DNA of 64,000 nt from positions 3,968,001 through 4,032,000 of the forward strand of contig NC_039510.1 of NCBI RefSeq assembly GCF_003672135.1. The letters are read 5' to 3'. The notes under the pieces are model-generated. The model was given only the letters and a program-made list of their open reading frames with translations, ran no database searches and was not told where the DNA came from. The stretch comes from Ooceraea biroi. Lineage: Eukaryota; Arthropoda; Insecta; Hymenoptera; Formicidae. A program made the position numbers and the translations under genes. Of the stretch, positions 13,201-22,700 are shown piece by piece. Every line of letters starts with the position of its first letter. Positions within the stretch are counted from its first letter, which is position 1.

Positions 13201-14570
13201 AGTTTCTTGCACATTCAGGGAGGCGATGGAGCGCGGAGGAAAAATTGTGCACCCGGAAGGAGATTTGCGAAGTGCTCCCATCGGAGCGTCGAGTTCTTCT
13301 CCGGTGTGAGGTCGTTGTCGAAAACTATTTCCACCTTCTTGCCTCGCCGCGATCGCTATCAGAACCGAGGGGCAGTTAAAGAGGACGATGTTCCTGCTAA
13401 CGATCAGCTCCAAGGGTGGGCCATTGCTATGGGGATATTTACAATATTGCACGGTCGATCGAACGAAGAATCGACTTGAGTTTTTCACGCGAAGGGACTC
13501 CCTTAATGCGAACGGTCGTAATCCCGAGGTATAATGGATATCGATCGCGACTTCGTAACGATTGTAACCCTCGGTAATACTTGATGCGTGCATGAAACAT
13601 AAATTCAGTCGTAAGAACATCTCGGAAAAAGTCGCGCGGCTGTTCTCGCTCGGGCTAAAAGTAATGGCCATTGTTTCGCGAGCACCAATGATTCCCGCGT
13701 TACAGACGGGTAAAAGTTACACGGGGTGTGCGTTTAATACGAGATATCAAAAAGTCATAAATACGGGAAACGCCGGCAGAACGATTGCACCTGAAGTTTA
13801 TAATTAAAAAAGTATGAGCTACTTTCGATGCATGTATTCTGGTGCGTTTATTCCGAGTGCGTTCGAGTTGGTGCAAGATAAACGATAAAACGATCTCGCG
13901 ACTGACGGGGGAGAGGACGATATAACGGACGGCGATATTGAGATACGGAAGCTGCTTAAGAGGCGCGGACATTCGCCGAAAGATTTACGGCGGTCGTAAT
14001 GGAACTTCGTCGAGCTGAAAATCGTACGGCTCGCAAAAACGCGGCCGTTCGACGTCTCGCGGCGAAGCTATTATATCAATCAGCTCCGAAACTCTGCGGC
14101 ACGTGTTTCCCTCTTTCTCTCCTTTCTCTGCTTTTCCCGACGCGAATCGACCGACGATGAAACGTCGTGTTCGCTCGTTGGGTTCCTGCTCGCCGGAAGA
14201 AACGTCTCAATTTTTCGCTCGCCTGACACGCGACAATGCGAGAAGAACTTCACCTCCTCTCGCCCCCGGCCGAGTCGCTTAATGCGACGACGATCTACTT
14301 CGACGTGATCGCGAAAGTTACACAAGCTGCGACGAGCGGAAACTTGGAAACGATTTTTTCATTGCCAACGTTGGCACCGACTTGCGACTACGAAGTTGCT
14401 TAAGGATTAAGAAGAAAGAGAAGGTAGTTCGGACGAATTAATCTTCACCGGGATAAATAGATAACGCGAGGTCGGTTCGCGCGTAATTTCAAGCGAAGCG
14501 TAATTAATAAAACCTTCGAAGCGAGAAGGCTGACGTCGCGCCCGAACGCGCTTTTACGGTAATCCACCAC

Positions 14571-14634
14571 CGACGACGACAAAGACGAAGACGAAGACGA
14601 AGACGAAGACGACGACGACGTCGAAGACGACGAC
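14571..14634. repeat. GAC/GAA trinucleotide repeat
   Basis: About 64 bp of GACGAC and GACGAAGAC units with small interruptions. Translated it would give an acidic run, but no supported gene frame passes through it. Confidence 0.85.
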
Positions 14635-16941
14635 AGTGACGCCGAGCGTCATTAAAGGAGCGTCGGTCGATCGTAATTAAAAATTACAAGCGTTTCCTCG
14701 CGGGTTGCGCTCGCAGGACGCGTGAGAAATGGCACTTTGCGCCACGATTCTCGCAACGACGAGGTATTAATACGGCGACGCTCGATGCCCGTTTTACGTT
14801 TCACGCAAACTCGACGGCGATTAGCACTCGTGCTCTTGTTGCGCTCTTTCCCGCCCCATTACGGCCGCCGTTATATTCCACCCTTGTCACGCACATTTGC
14901 GTCGAAACGCGCGACTGTACGCACGCATGATCTGCACACAATGCGAGAACACGAGCGGGAAGACGCGCGTACACGCACCTCACGAGCAACGACGCCGGAT
15001 TTTACCGTCGCCGATTACGGACATCGTACGCTTTAAACTTATTGCGCGCTCGTGATTATTCGACGTATACACGCACACACGCACACGGGCTGCAGTGGTC
15101 GGGCTCGACTTGTTATGCAAAGTACAATAGCACAGTTAACAGAGAGGCAAGAGGAGAAGATGTTCGCGCGTGTAGAATATTGAGCGTCCGCACGCGGAAA
15201 CACGACGGTTCGTCGCATCGCGGCGTGTGGCCGCCGATACGACCCACGGAAAAATGGAAATTATTTCGTCGCGTTATCAATGAAAGCGTTATCAACTAGG
15301 GCGTACTCGAAAACTTTCGCACGACACAATATCCCCGTTACGGGATTAACTGCGACAACTCACGACTCGGGGCCATTATCCTCCATTCCGTGCTATTTGA
15401 CCGTGTACCTCCTCCCCGCCGCCTCTCGAGTCTCGAGCCGTTATACGACTTGTTTCATTGTTACAAGTGTCGTTATCCATTATTTGATTTCTCACCTAAC
15501 GAGCTCCGTATGCGCTGTGCGAAAGGTCAATCTGCCGCTCAATTAGCGCTCCGATTCTTTCGGACACCACGTATAATCAGGAATTAAATGATCGTTAACC
15601 CTGATTCCTCATGGACCGTAATATCAAGGCGTACAGTCGATTATGGGATACTAAACGTGTTTGATTGCCGTCGAAATTCGCGAGATGGCCCTGCAACGTT
15701 TTCGGCATCGCGATGTTTACGCGCGATCATTATATTGCGAAAGAAAGCGAAAAAACCGCCACGAATTCATTACGGGACGAATCGATAACTCGAGGAGGCT
15801 TTTTTCTGCGCTGCCGCAATTTTCCTCCCGCAATGGTCGGGGGAATGTTGTACGTCGGCCAAAACGGAATTACAGAAAAGAAATCGTACATTTATCAATC
15901 GACCCAGAGACCTCAATAAAACAGTTAAAGCTCCGGTTGCCTTAAGCGCGTCTTAATAGAGAGACGCAAACGAATAAAGTCGCTCTGCTAAGCAAGAAAG
16001 TAGTTCAAGACTGTTTATAATCGAAACGTTAAGAGAAATAGCAGTACCCCCCAGTACCGTTCTCTTCATTTAAAGATTCTCGATATAACGAGCTTCGGTA
16101 TGAATTGAATACGTGTTTACAGTGGTTGTGCAGCATAGAGCTGTACATTTTTTACTGCATGAAAATCCGTTAATTAACTTTAAGTCAACGTTTATCAATT
16201 CCCCGATAAATATCGATAATTTCTGAGCGAACTGGCAGGCATTGTAAATCTGATAATCGTGATTCAATGTATAACTATTTGATATTGAAAAACCGGTGAA
16301 GATCGTAAAAATCCTATCTCTCTCTTTCTGTCAGACTATCGAAGTGTTTCTCTATTTGCGGCATGCGGATTTCAAAATAATCTGTGGTACGGAAAAGACA
16401 CGTGAAGGGAAACATTTTTCAAATAACACATTTCAAAAGGGTCGTATGCATATAAATACCTGCAATCTGCCCTCGAGCGAATTTTCTTTCTGGGGTCCCT
16501 TGCTGGCTCAACGGCCAGAAAATTTTCGCGCGCACGGTCGTTCCGAGCGCTCAGGCTGGGTGTGTATGGACAAACGCGCTCGTTCGTACACTCCCATCCG
16601 GCGTTTCTCCCCATGAAAAATTGCGAGACGCGGCACAGTAATTTCTACAAGGAATACTCTCTCTCGTCGCGCGGTATTATTTCTATTTCCTGAGTGCGCC
16701 GCCCGCGCGATGTGCTCCTCGCGTTTCTCTCTTCTCTTTTTGTCTCTTCCACCCTTTCTCTTTATCTCTCTCTCTCCCTTCCTCCATTTCGCTGTCTTGC
16801 TCTCAGATGGTTTGCGCAGAAACGGAGAGGAAGCAGGAATAAAGCTGAAGACGAACATGCGAAAACACAAAAATGCCACGAAGTATAACGCCGGAATTTA
16901 CCGCCGACGTAACGCATTTTCCCTGCGCCTTTGCGCTTCTC

Positions 16942-16945
<4 letters not shown>

Positions 16946-16975
<30 letters not shown>
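16946..16975. repeat. (TC)15 microsatellite
   Basis: An uninterrupted TC run of 30 bp sits at the end of a longer pyrimidine-rich stretch (about 16720-16990). It gives serine/leucine-rich spurious frames on one strand and arginine/glutamate-rich ones on the other. Confidence 0.9.
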
Positions 16976-16978
<3 letters not shown>

Positions 16979-18046
16979 CTTTTTCCTTCCCCCGTCAAAT
17001 CACGGACTTCCGTCGTCGAGTGTGCACCGTTTTATGTATGTACAACCGCCACAATAACGGCATACAGTTTGAACGAGGCAGTATCGTCGAGCTGGTGGCC
17101 GTATTTACAGAGAGCTATAATTTCGCGGCGGTATAGAATTTGTGCAACTCGAGAGGGCTCGCGCTTATCCGCGATTTCGCTCGCTTTGCGGTCCTAAGTA
17201 TTTGTTAATAGCCATCAATATATGTATATCGGTCGCGAAGAGAGAGAGAAAGAGTAACGGGCGATTTACCCTGTTCATGGACGCAAAGGAGAATAGCGGA
17301 AATCTCATTGAAATATGCTTACAGTATTTTGATAACTGTATACTGAAAAGTGTACGTAGAGCGAATCGCTCGGAAAGTCGATTGCGCGACTCTTAAACGC
17401 AATCCGCTCTTAACAAAGGACGATAATAAGGAATTTGTATTTTAATGAACGGACAATGACTGTTACCGCGCCGTTATGCCGTTGCTTCCGCGGAGCAGTT
17501 TGACCAAGAAATTTAATAACACGGTTTGAGCTACACTCGCTGTATTCACCCCGACTGTATTCCGGCAAAATGGAGAAGACTGCTGCCACAAAGAGAATAG
17601 CGAGCGAGCGCGATAAATTAGATCAGTGTGAGAGAGAAATAGAGGGGGGAGAGGGAGAGGACCGGCATTCCGAGAAAGCTGAAAGAAATTGGCAAATACG
17701 TAATAAAGCGTATCCGGTGCGCGCGTGCAACTGCAATAAGCTTTCGCGCGAGCAGAATCGCGGGAGAGGGACCACGCGGCATTTAGGGTCACAAAGGGAT
17801 ATATGCAGCACAATACGCAGGGAAGCAACCGTTGGCGTGATGTTCCATTCGGAACGCTCCACGGAAGCGTAGCAATGCGTCCCCCGTGCTGCTGTCGTTG
17901 CCACGTCGGCACGAAAAACCGAAAATATCGAGATGGGGTCCCATTTTACGCGGGCGACAACTCCCCGAGTCTCATCGAAAAGCGTGCGATGGGTAACGTA
18001 TAAATGCGAATCGTCCAAAAATATACGAAAATATTCAAAAATATCG

Positions 18047-18087
18047 TCGCTGATTTATTCCATGAAAAATTCGAGAAAAATCAGCGA
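18047..18087. repeat. Inverted repeat, 10-bp arms with 21-nt loop, just upstream of mariner
   Basis: TCGCTGATTT (18047-18056) and AAATCAGCGA (18078-18087) lie about 70 bp before the mariner left end. It is outside the element and unrelated to its terminal repeats. Confidence 0.55.
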
Positions 18088-18156
18088 TTTCTAATCGATA
18101 TCGACGTGTCTCACAAACTAACTTGTCTCTCGGCATTTATTTATAGGTAATAAATC

Positions 18157-18158
18157 TA
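18157..18158. repeat. TA target-site duplication, left
   Basis: The dinucleotide TA lies directly before the left terminal repeat and pairs with TA at 19456-19457. Tc1/mariner elements insert at TA and duplicate it. Confidence 0.9.
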
Positions 18159-18190
18159 TTGGGTTGGCCAAAAAGTAATTGCGTTTTTTT
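18159..18190 (+). repeat. mariner 5' terminal inverted repeat (32 bp)
   Basis: This is the transposase binding end. It starts TTGGGTTGGCCAAAAAG and ends in a run of seven T. It is the exact reverse complement of 19424-19455. The next inner base on each side no longer pairs, so the repeat is 32 bp. No mismatch between ends suggests a young or well-preserved insertion. Confidence 0.97.
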
Positions 18191-18877
18191 CCAATAGATG
18201 GGCATACATGTCTTGAAATGTAACTAACTTCATTCTAAACCGCAAATTCATTATGTAGGTTAACAACTCACAGTTCAAGCTTGTTTTAGAAAAAGAAAGT
18301 ACACGATTTCGTTAACAATTGTTTGTTTGCCGTCGATTTCAAAATGGAAAATCAAAAAGAACATTTTCGTCATATTTTGTTTTATTACTTCCGAAAAGGG
18401 AAAAACGCTGTGCAAGCTCATAAAAAGTTATGTCATGTATATGGCGAAGATGCTTTAAACCTGCGGCAGTGTCAAAATTGGTTTACTAAATTTCGATCTG
18501 CAGATTTTAATGTGAAAGATGCACCACGCTCAGGAAGGCCAATCGAAATTGATGATGACAAAATAAAGGCACTGATCGATTTCAATCGGCGTTTAACGAC
18601 ACGAGAGATTGCCGAGAATCTTAACATATCGAAATCGAGTGTTGAAAACCATTTAAAACGACTTGGATACATTAGTAAGCTCGATATTTGGGTAGCACAT
18701 GAGCTCAAAGAAATTCATCTCACTAAGCGTATTGACATCTGCGATTCTCTTTTGAAACGTAAGGAAAATGATCCATTTTTGAAACGTATGATAACAGGCG
18801 ACGAAAAATGGATCGTCTACAACAACGTCAAACGAAAAAGATCGTGGAGCAAGCGTGATGAACCTGCTGAAAGCACT

Positions 18878-18880
18878 TGA
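18878..18880 (+). other. In-frame TGA in the mariner transposase
   Basis: The frame reads EPAEST, then TGA, then KADIHQRKIMLSVWWDF with no change of frame. Relatives have a sense codon here, often serine as I recall, so a single base change such as TCA to TGA would explain it. It truncates the protein after the first catalytic aspartate. Confidence 0.85.
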
Positions 18881-19147
18881 AAAGCAGATATTCACCAAAG
18901 AAAGATTATGCTGTCAGTCTGGTGGGACTTTAAAGGTATTGTGTATTTTGAGCTGCTTGCAAGGAATCAAACCATTAATTCAGACGTATACTGTCGTCAA
19001 CTGGATAAATTAAATGATGCCATCAAACAGAAACGTCGAGAATTGGTGAATCGCAAAGGTGTTGTGTTTCACCATGATAACGCTAGACCACGTACAAGTT
19101 TGGTCACTCGTGAAAAATTGTTGCAGCTTGGATCGGATGTGTTACCA

Positions 19148-19158
19148 TGATGTTACCA
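19148..19158 (+). other. 11-nt near-duplication causing frameshift and stop in the transposase
   Basis: The bases tgatgttacca directly follow gatgtgttacca at 19136-19147 and nearly repeat them. The insertion places a TGA right after DVLP and moves the downstream HPPYSPDLAPSDYHLF segment into another frame. Its length (3n+2) matches the observed frame change exactly. Replication slippage is the simplest origin. Confidence 0.85.
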
Positions 19159-19378
19159 CATCCACCATATTCGCCAGACCTGGCACCATCAGATTACCAT
19201 TTGTTTCGTTCTTTGCAAAACACCTTGAATGGTAAAACCTTTACTGCTGATGAGGATATCAAATCGTTGTTGGAATTGTTTTTTGCTGAAAAGGATAAGA
19301 ACTTTTTTGAGCGCGGAATCTTGAAGTTGCCTGAAAAATGGCAAAAGATAATCAAACAAAATGGACAATATATTGTTT

Positions 19379-19384
19379 AATAAA
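19379..19384 (+). promoter_or_regulatory. Polyadenylation signal AATAAA overlapping the transposase stop codon
   Basis: The stop TAA at 19378-19380 shares its last two bases with AATAAA. This overlap is common in compact mariner elements. It lies about 40 bp before the right terminal repeat. Confidence 0.6.
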
Positions 19385-19423
19385 GTTTTTGTTTCCCATG
19401 AAAAATTCGCCTTTTATTTATAT

Positions 19424-19455
19424 AAAAAAACGCAATTACTTTTTGGCCAACCCAA
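19424..19455 (-). repeat. mariner 3' terminal inverted repeat (32 bp)
   Basis: This is the right end of the element, starting with seven A and ending GGCCAACCCAA. It is a perfect reverse complement of the left end at 18159-18190, so both binding sites appear usable by a transposase supplied from elsewhere. Confidence 0.97.
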
Positions 19456-19457
19456 TA
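19456..19457. repeat. TA target-site duplication, right
   Basis: The dinucleotide TA lies directly after the right terminal repeat and matches the left copy at 18157-18158. This marks the exact insertion boundary. Confidence 0.9.
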
Positions 19458-20478
19458 ATAAATTATGTAGAGATGCGTCGCTTCTTTATTAAGCGTGAAT
19501 CCACTAACCGGATGCGGCGAACGGGAAGTTTATCCGCCGCTAGTGATCCTATGCGATATATGCGCGGAAATACGGCGGAACGGAAGAAGACGCGCGATGG
19601 ATACACGGCAGACGACTCGCACACGGAGTCCCCCACGGCATACAGAATCTTCAACCAGAACTCTTTATTCGGCACGTTGCAACGGTGTCGCGGCGAAGCA
19701 GCGGTATCCTGCGTCGCGACGATGCAGACGACTACCACGGCGCGGCTGCTACGCGTTTCGGGACGGGAAGCCATTTCCCTAAGAAAAGTGAGACCCATTT
19801 CGCGCTCGTATCCTCGGGGCACGGGACGGGAGGCGGACGGGTTAACGTGGAGGCGTAAATTTTGGTAAATGCGACCACGTAAAGCACGTTCGCTTGCAAC
19901 GCGGCACGACTTTACTAGCACGCGCGACTAGCTGCTGCAGCGCGTCGCGACGCTCGCGACGACAGCAACGACGATGATGACGAGGACGAGGGCGACGTTC
20001 TAGACCGCCACATAATGCCTTATGCATAGCGAGCAAATTGAACCGCGAGAACGCGATGCGCGGGACACGGAATGCTAACGAGAAAACTTGCCGTGCGCGC
20101 GAAAAAAAAAGAAAGAGAAAGAAAAGGGAAGAAAAGTAAGAAAAGCAGTAGAAAAGGGGGTCGCGACGACGTTTCGCGAACGCGCGATTCGGAGACGGGA
20201 TTTCAGAAGAGAAGAAGCGAGGCAGTACTGGCGAGATATTGTTGCACACTGCTTGCGGCAGTGGCGAATACGTCGCGTTGCATCCACGAGAAAGAGAGAC
20301 AGAGACAGGGAGATTATGCTTGTAGAATACACAACGAGAACACGCGCTCCCCATCGATCGATCCGCAAAATTTATGGTGCCGATGACGGCACGAGGACGT
20401 GACGCTGTCCGGTCACGAATCATTCTTCCTCGGCGCCGCGATGACGGCATTGAGAGATAGAAAGGGAGAGAAGGAGAA

Positions 20479-20495
20479 AGAGAGAGAGAGAGAGA
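20479..20495. repeat. (AG)n microsatellite
   Basis: A 17-bp AG run within a purine-rich segment beginning near 20450. Confidence 0.8.
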
Positions 20496-20965
20496 AATCA
20501 GAGTTCGCCAAGATTAATTCGTATCAGATATACACATACATCCCGACTTCGTATTCAGAAAACGATGCTGCTCATGAGGAAAAACGAGATGTACAGAAAT
20601 TAATTATCTCAAGACCACTCCGCACTGAGGCAATTAATTTTTATTACGGTTAAAAGTAACGAATACGACGCCGTGGAAAACATCGTTTTTCATTTCATTA
20701 AACCTGTAAGCGTCGGTTTCCTGAAAATGCCGGGCACATTAACGGAGGTATATCGTCGTAAATCCGCGCGCGGTGTCATCGGAAAAATGGGAGCGGATGA
20801 GCGAACGGGCGGACGGCGGGACGTGTAATAAAGCTCGCTTAATTAGCATGCGAAAAGATGTGGCCGCGCTCGCGATAAGGCCGGGCGTTCTTTCCTTTTA
20901 TTTTGCGATCTCGGACGCGACGGCGGATATAAGCGCGGCGAACGCGCACGGCTTAATGAATTCCG

Positions 20966-21013
20966 GGATGGAGCATTAAGCGCTAAAACGCGATAGCGCT
21001 TAATGCTCCATCG
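20966..21013. repeat. Perfect 19-bp inverted repeat with 8-nt loop (hairpin)
   Basis: The left arm 20967-20985 (starts GATGGAGCATTAAGC) is exactly complementary to the right arm 20994-21012 (ends AATGCTCCATC), with loop aaacgcga. Outside one mismatch (20966/21013) three more pairs are possible as RNA (G-U at 20965/21014, then two C-G). The surroundings are CpG-rich host DNA without a gene. It could be a small foldback, a scar of inverted duplication, or a small-RNA precursor. No known microRNA sequence was recognised in either arm. Confidence 0.85.
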
Positions 21014-22700
21014 TGGCAGATGATGCTTTCGATAAAGTGTGTCTTGCATCGTCTGTACAATTATTATTTTTAACGCGCGATGGTAATGGCAATTGCGCCA
21101 CTTTAAGGACGGACTACATCCGCTAGTTTATCGCGGAAAGCTTGATTTATTTGTCTTCTTTTAATTTCGTAATTTCCGCTACCCTTGCCGAGAAAATATT
21201 TACCGTTGATTCATGGCTAATAGCGGTGAAGAGATTATATTATATATTTTTGATACAGAGAGTTCCGAGAAACGCATTGTTAATATTTGTCGACGAAAGT
21301 CGGTTATGTAAACCCGCAACGAGCGCTTCAGAATCGCTTTTCGAATTTATAATGGAGTTCTGCGAAACACAGTCCCTATCCGGATTAAGAGCACATCAGG
21401 ATTAAACTAATTATGTAGCCCGTTTTGAACAAATATACGGCGGTATGCATATAACTGTTCAAAAGTCCTTTCAATTCAAAGAGGATTAAAGGTAAAAGCA
21501 TCGATTCAATGTCAAAGGGTCGATCTCGCTCGATTAAATCCTCTCGCTGCAAAATTCCCCAAATATTCGCCCGCGAACCGCGCTGAAGTAGTATAAATTA
21601 TTCATACTTTAATCGCACGGTCGGCAGCATAAAGAGCGATAACGTGCGTCCAGTGTCGGGGCCAACTTCCCATCGCCGGGCTTCCCGTGAATATTTTCGC
21701 GACGCGGACAATAAAGTCGCCGGACAAAGGCGCTGCTTTCTAATACCTCTGCCTTTTTTGGCCCGTCATGGGAAAAGAACGCGCTTTCTTCGTCAAGCCG
21801 GCGATATTGTTCGTGACATACCGACGTTACGCTCGCAGAGATACACGACGGTTGAGAGATCGATTCCACGTGCGCTCAGGATGCGACATAACATAATATG
21901 TAATGTACGAAAAAGAAGAATTGAAGCAATAATAAAAGAAATAGATGTCGTGAGATAATACGGCATAAAAGAAAGTTATTTCGCGTGACATCAAGAGATT
22001 ATGCATTCAAATTAAACCTGTTATCCAACTACGTGTGTTACGTGACATAAAAATCCAGCTACGCCTTTCTCGATTCATAGAATCATGAAAATTCTCGGTC
22101 GTTAAACGTCCTTAAGTTCTGGATCCCAGATTTGCCTATGACCGCGATGATTATTCGTCGGTTGCAGAAAATTCCCTGGCCACTTTTCCTGGGAAAATTT
22201 AACGATACCCTGTGGTCTTTACCCCGGTCGTGCTCGGCAAAGCGGACGTAACTCACGGTCCTTCCTCGCAGGCCTGGCGGTATTTTGCTGTCTTCCGTCT
22301 GGGGAAACTATTATTAAGAATTTAGCGGATTAACGTAAGAATAAGGTATAACGCCGCGTTCTCCGAAGCGAATTCTCTCTCCTGCCCTCTCCCTTTCTCT
22401 TTCTCTCGTGCTTCTCCTCGGGCTCGATAAATTGAAGTCCCGCCGTTACTCCGCGATCCTTCGAAACTTTTTCGCCTTGCTGCACGGACGACGTCGCAAT
22501 TCGCTTTCGTCCCTTCTCGCCCTTTCCATCTTGCAAAGTACCAGGCGATGCCCGGCGGCGCTTTCGCTTTATACGCAGTTAGAATTCGCGCGAGACTTCG
22601 TCGCGGAATACCGTTATGAGAATGCAAATTTTATTTCCGTCGGGAAAGCGACCCGGACTCGTAACAACCCTTACTTGCACAAGTAAGTAAGATCGATATT

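Larger units (their letters stand above)
7791..18156. other. No gene seen; host DNA left of mariner
   Basis: Holds simple repeats (14571, 16946), the CG tract at 10199, and an inverted repeat at 18047. A cysteine-rich frame at 9002-9220 is the only protein-like stretch and remains unsupported. Confidence 0.5.
18344..19380 (+). pseudogene. mariner transposase, inactivated by a nonsense codon and an 11-nt frameshift
   Basis: An active relative would bind the terminal repeats and cut and rejoin the element in the nucleus. The start is the ATG at 18344 (MENQKEHFRHILFYYF), the usual mariner N-terminus. The first helix-turn-helix is followed by a GRP motif at 18533-18541 (about residue 64) and a second helix-turn-helix (TTREIAENLNISKSSVENHL). 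The linker motif WVPHEL reads WVAHEL at 18689-18706. The catalytic aspartates are GDEKW at 18800-18802, HHDNARP at 19076-19078 and APSDYHLF at 19192-19194. Two lesions break it: TGA at 18878-18880 (codon 179), and an 11-nt near-duplication at 19148-19158 with its own TGA and a frame change. Without that insertion the frame would be 342 codons including stop, and the second and third aspartates would be 34 residues apart, both as expected. The intact remainder suggests recent loss. No full-length protein can be made from this copy. Confidence 0.95.
18159..19455 (+). mobile_element. Full-length mariner transposon (Tc1/mariner superfamily), coding-defective copy
   Basis: This is a 1,297-bp cut-and-paste DNA transposon. 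Both ends begin TTGGGTTGGCC reading inward, and the terminal inverted repeats match perfectly over 32 bp. A TA dinucleotide flanks each end, the target duplication expected of mariner. Inside lies one transposase frame on the plus strand (18344-19380) with a short 5' leader and a stop codon that overlaps an AATAAA signal. Removing an 11-nt internal near-duplication gives 1,286 bp, close to the usual length of about 1.3 kb for the family. The element is more AT-rich than the CpG-rich DNA around it, as expected of an insertion. The protein resembles the mellifera-type mariners of insects; the subfamily is from memory and less certain than the family. Confidence 0.97.
19458..22700. other. No gene seen; host DNA right of mariner
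   Basis: CpG-rich to about 20.5 kb, with the 19-bp hairpin at 20966. Frames near 19.3-20.4 kb are arginine-rich shadows. One starts inside mariner and runs into the flank, so it is not a gene. Confidence 0.5.

Noticed and set aside
18323..18343. Upstream TTG start for the transposase
   Set aside because: The ATG at 18344 gives the standard mariner N-terminus and the expected length; the extra seven codons are leader.
19338..19868. Open frame running from the mariner end into flanking DNA
   Set aside because: It crosses the terminal repeat in a non-transposase frame and cannot be ancestral coding sequence.
19842..20450. 202-codon minus-strand frame
   Set aside because: Arginine/serine/phenylalanine-rich, overlapped by several plus-strand frames, no family resemblance.
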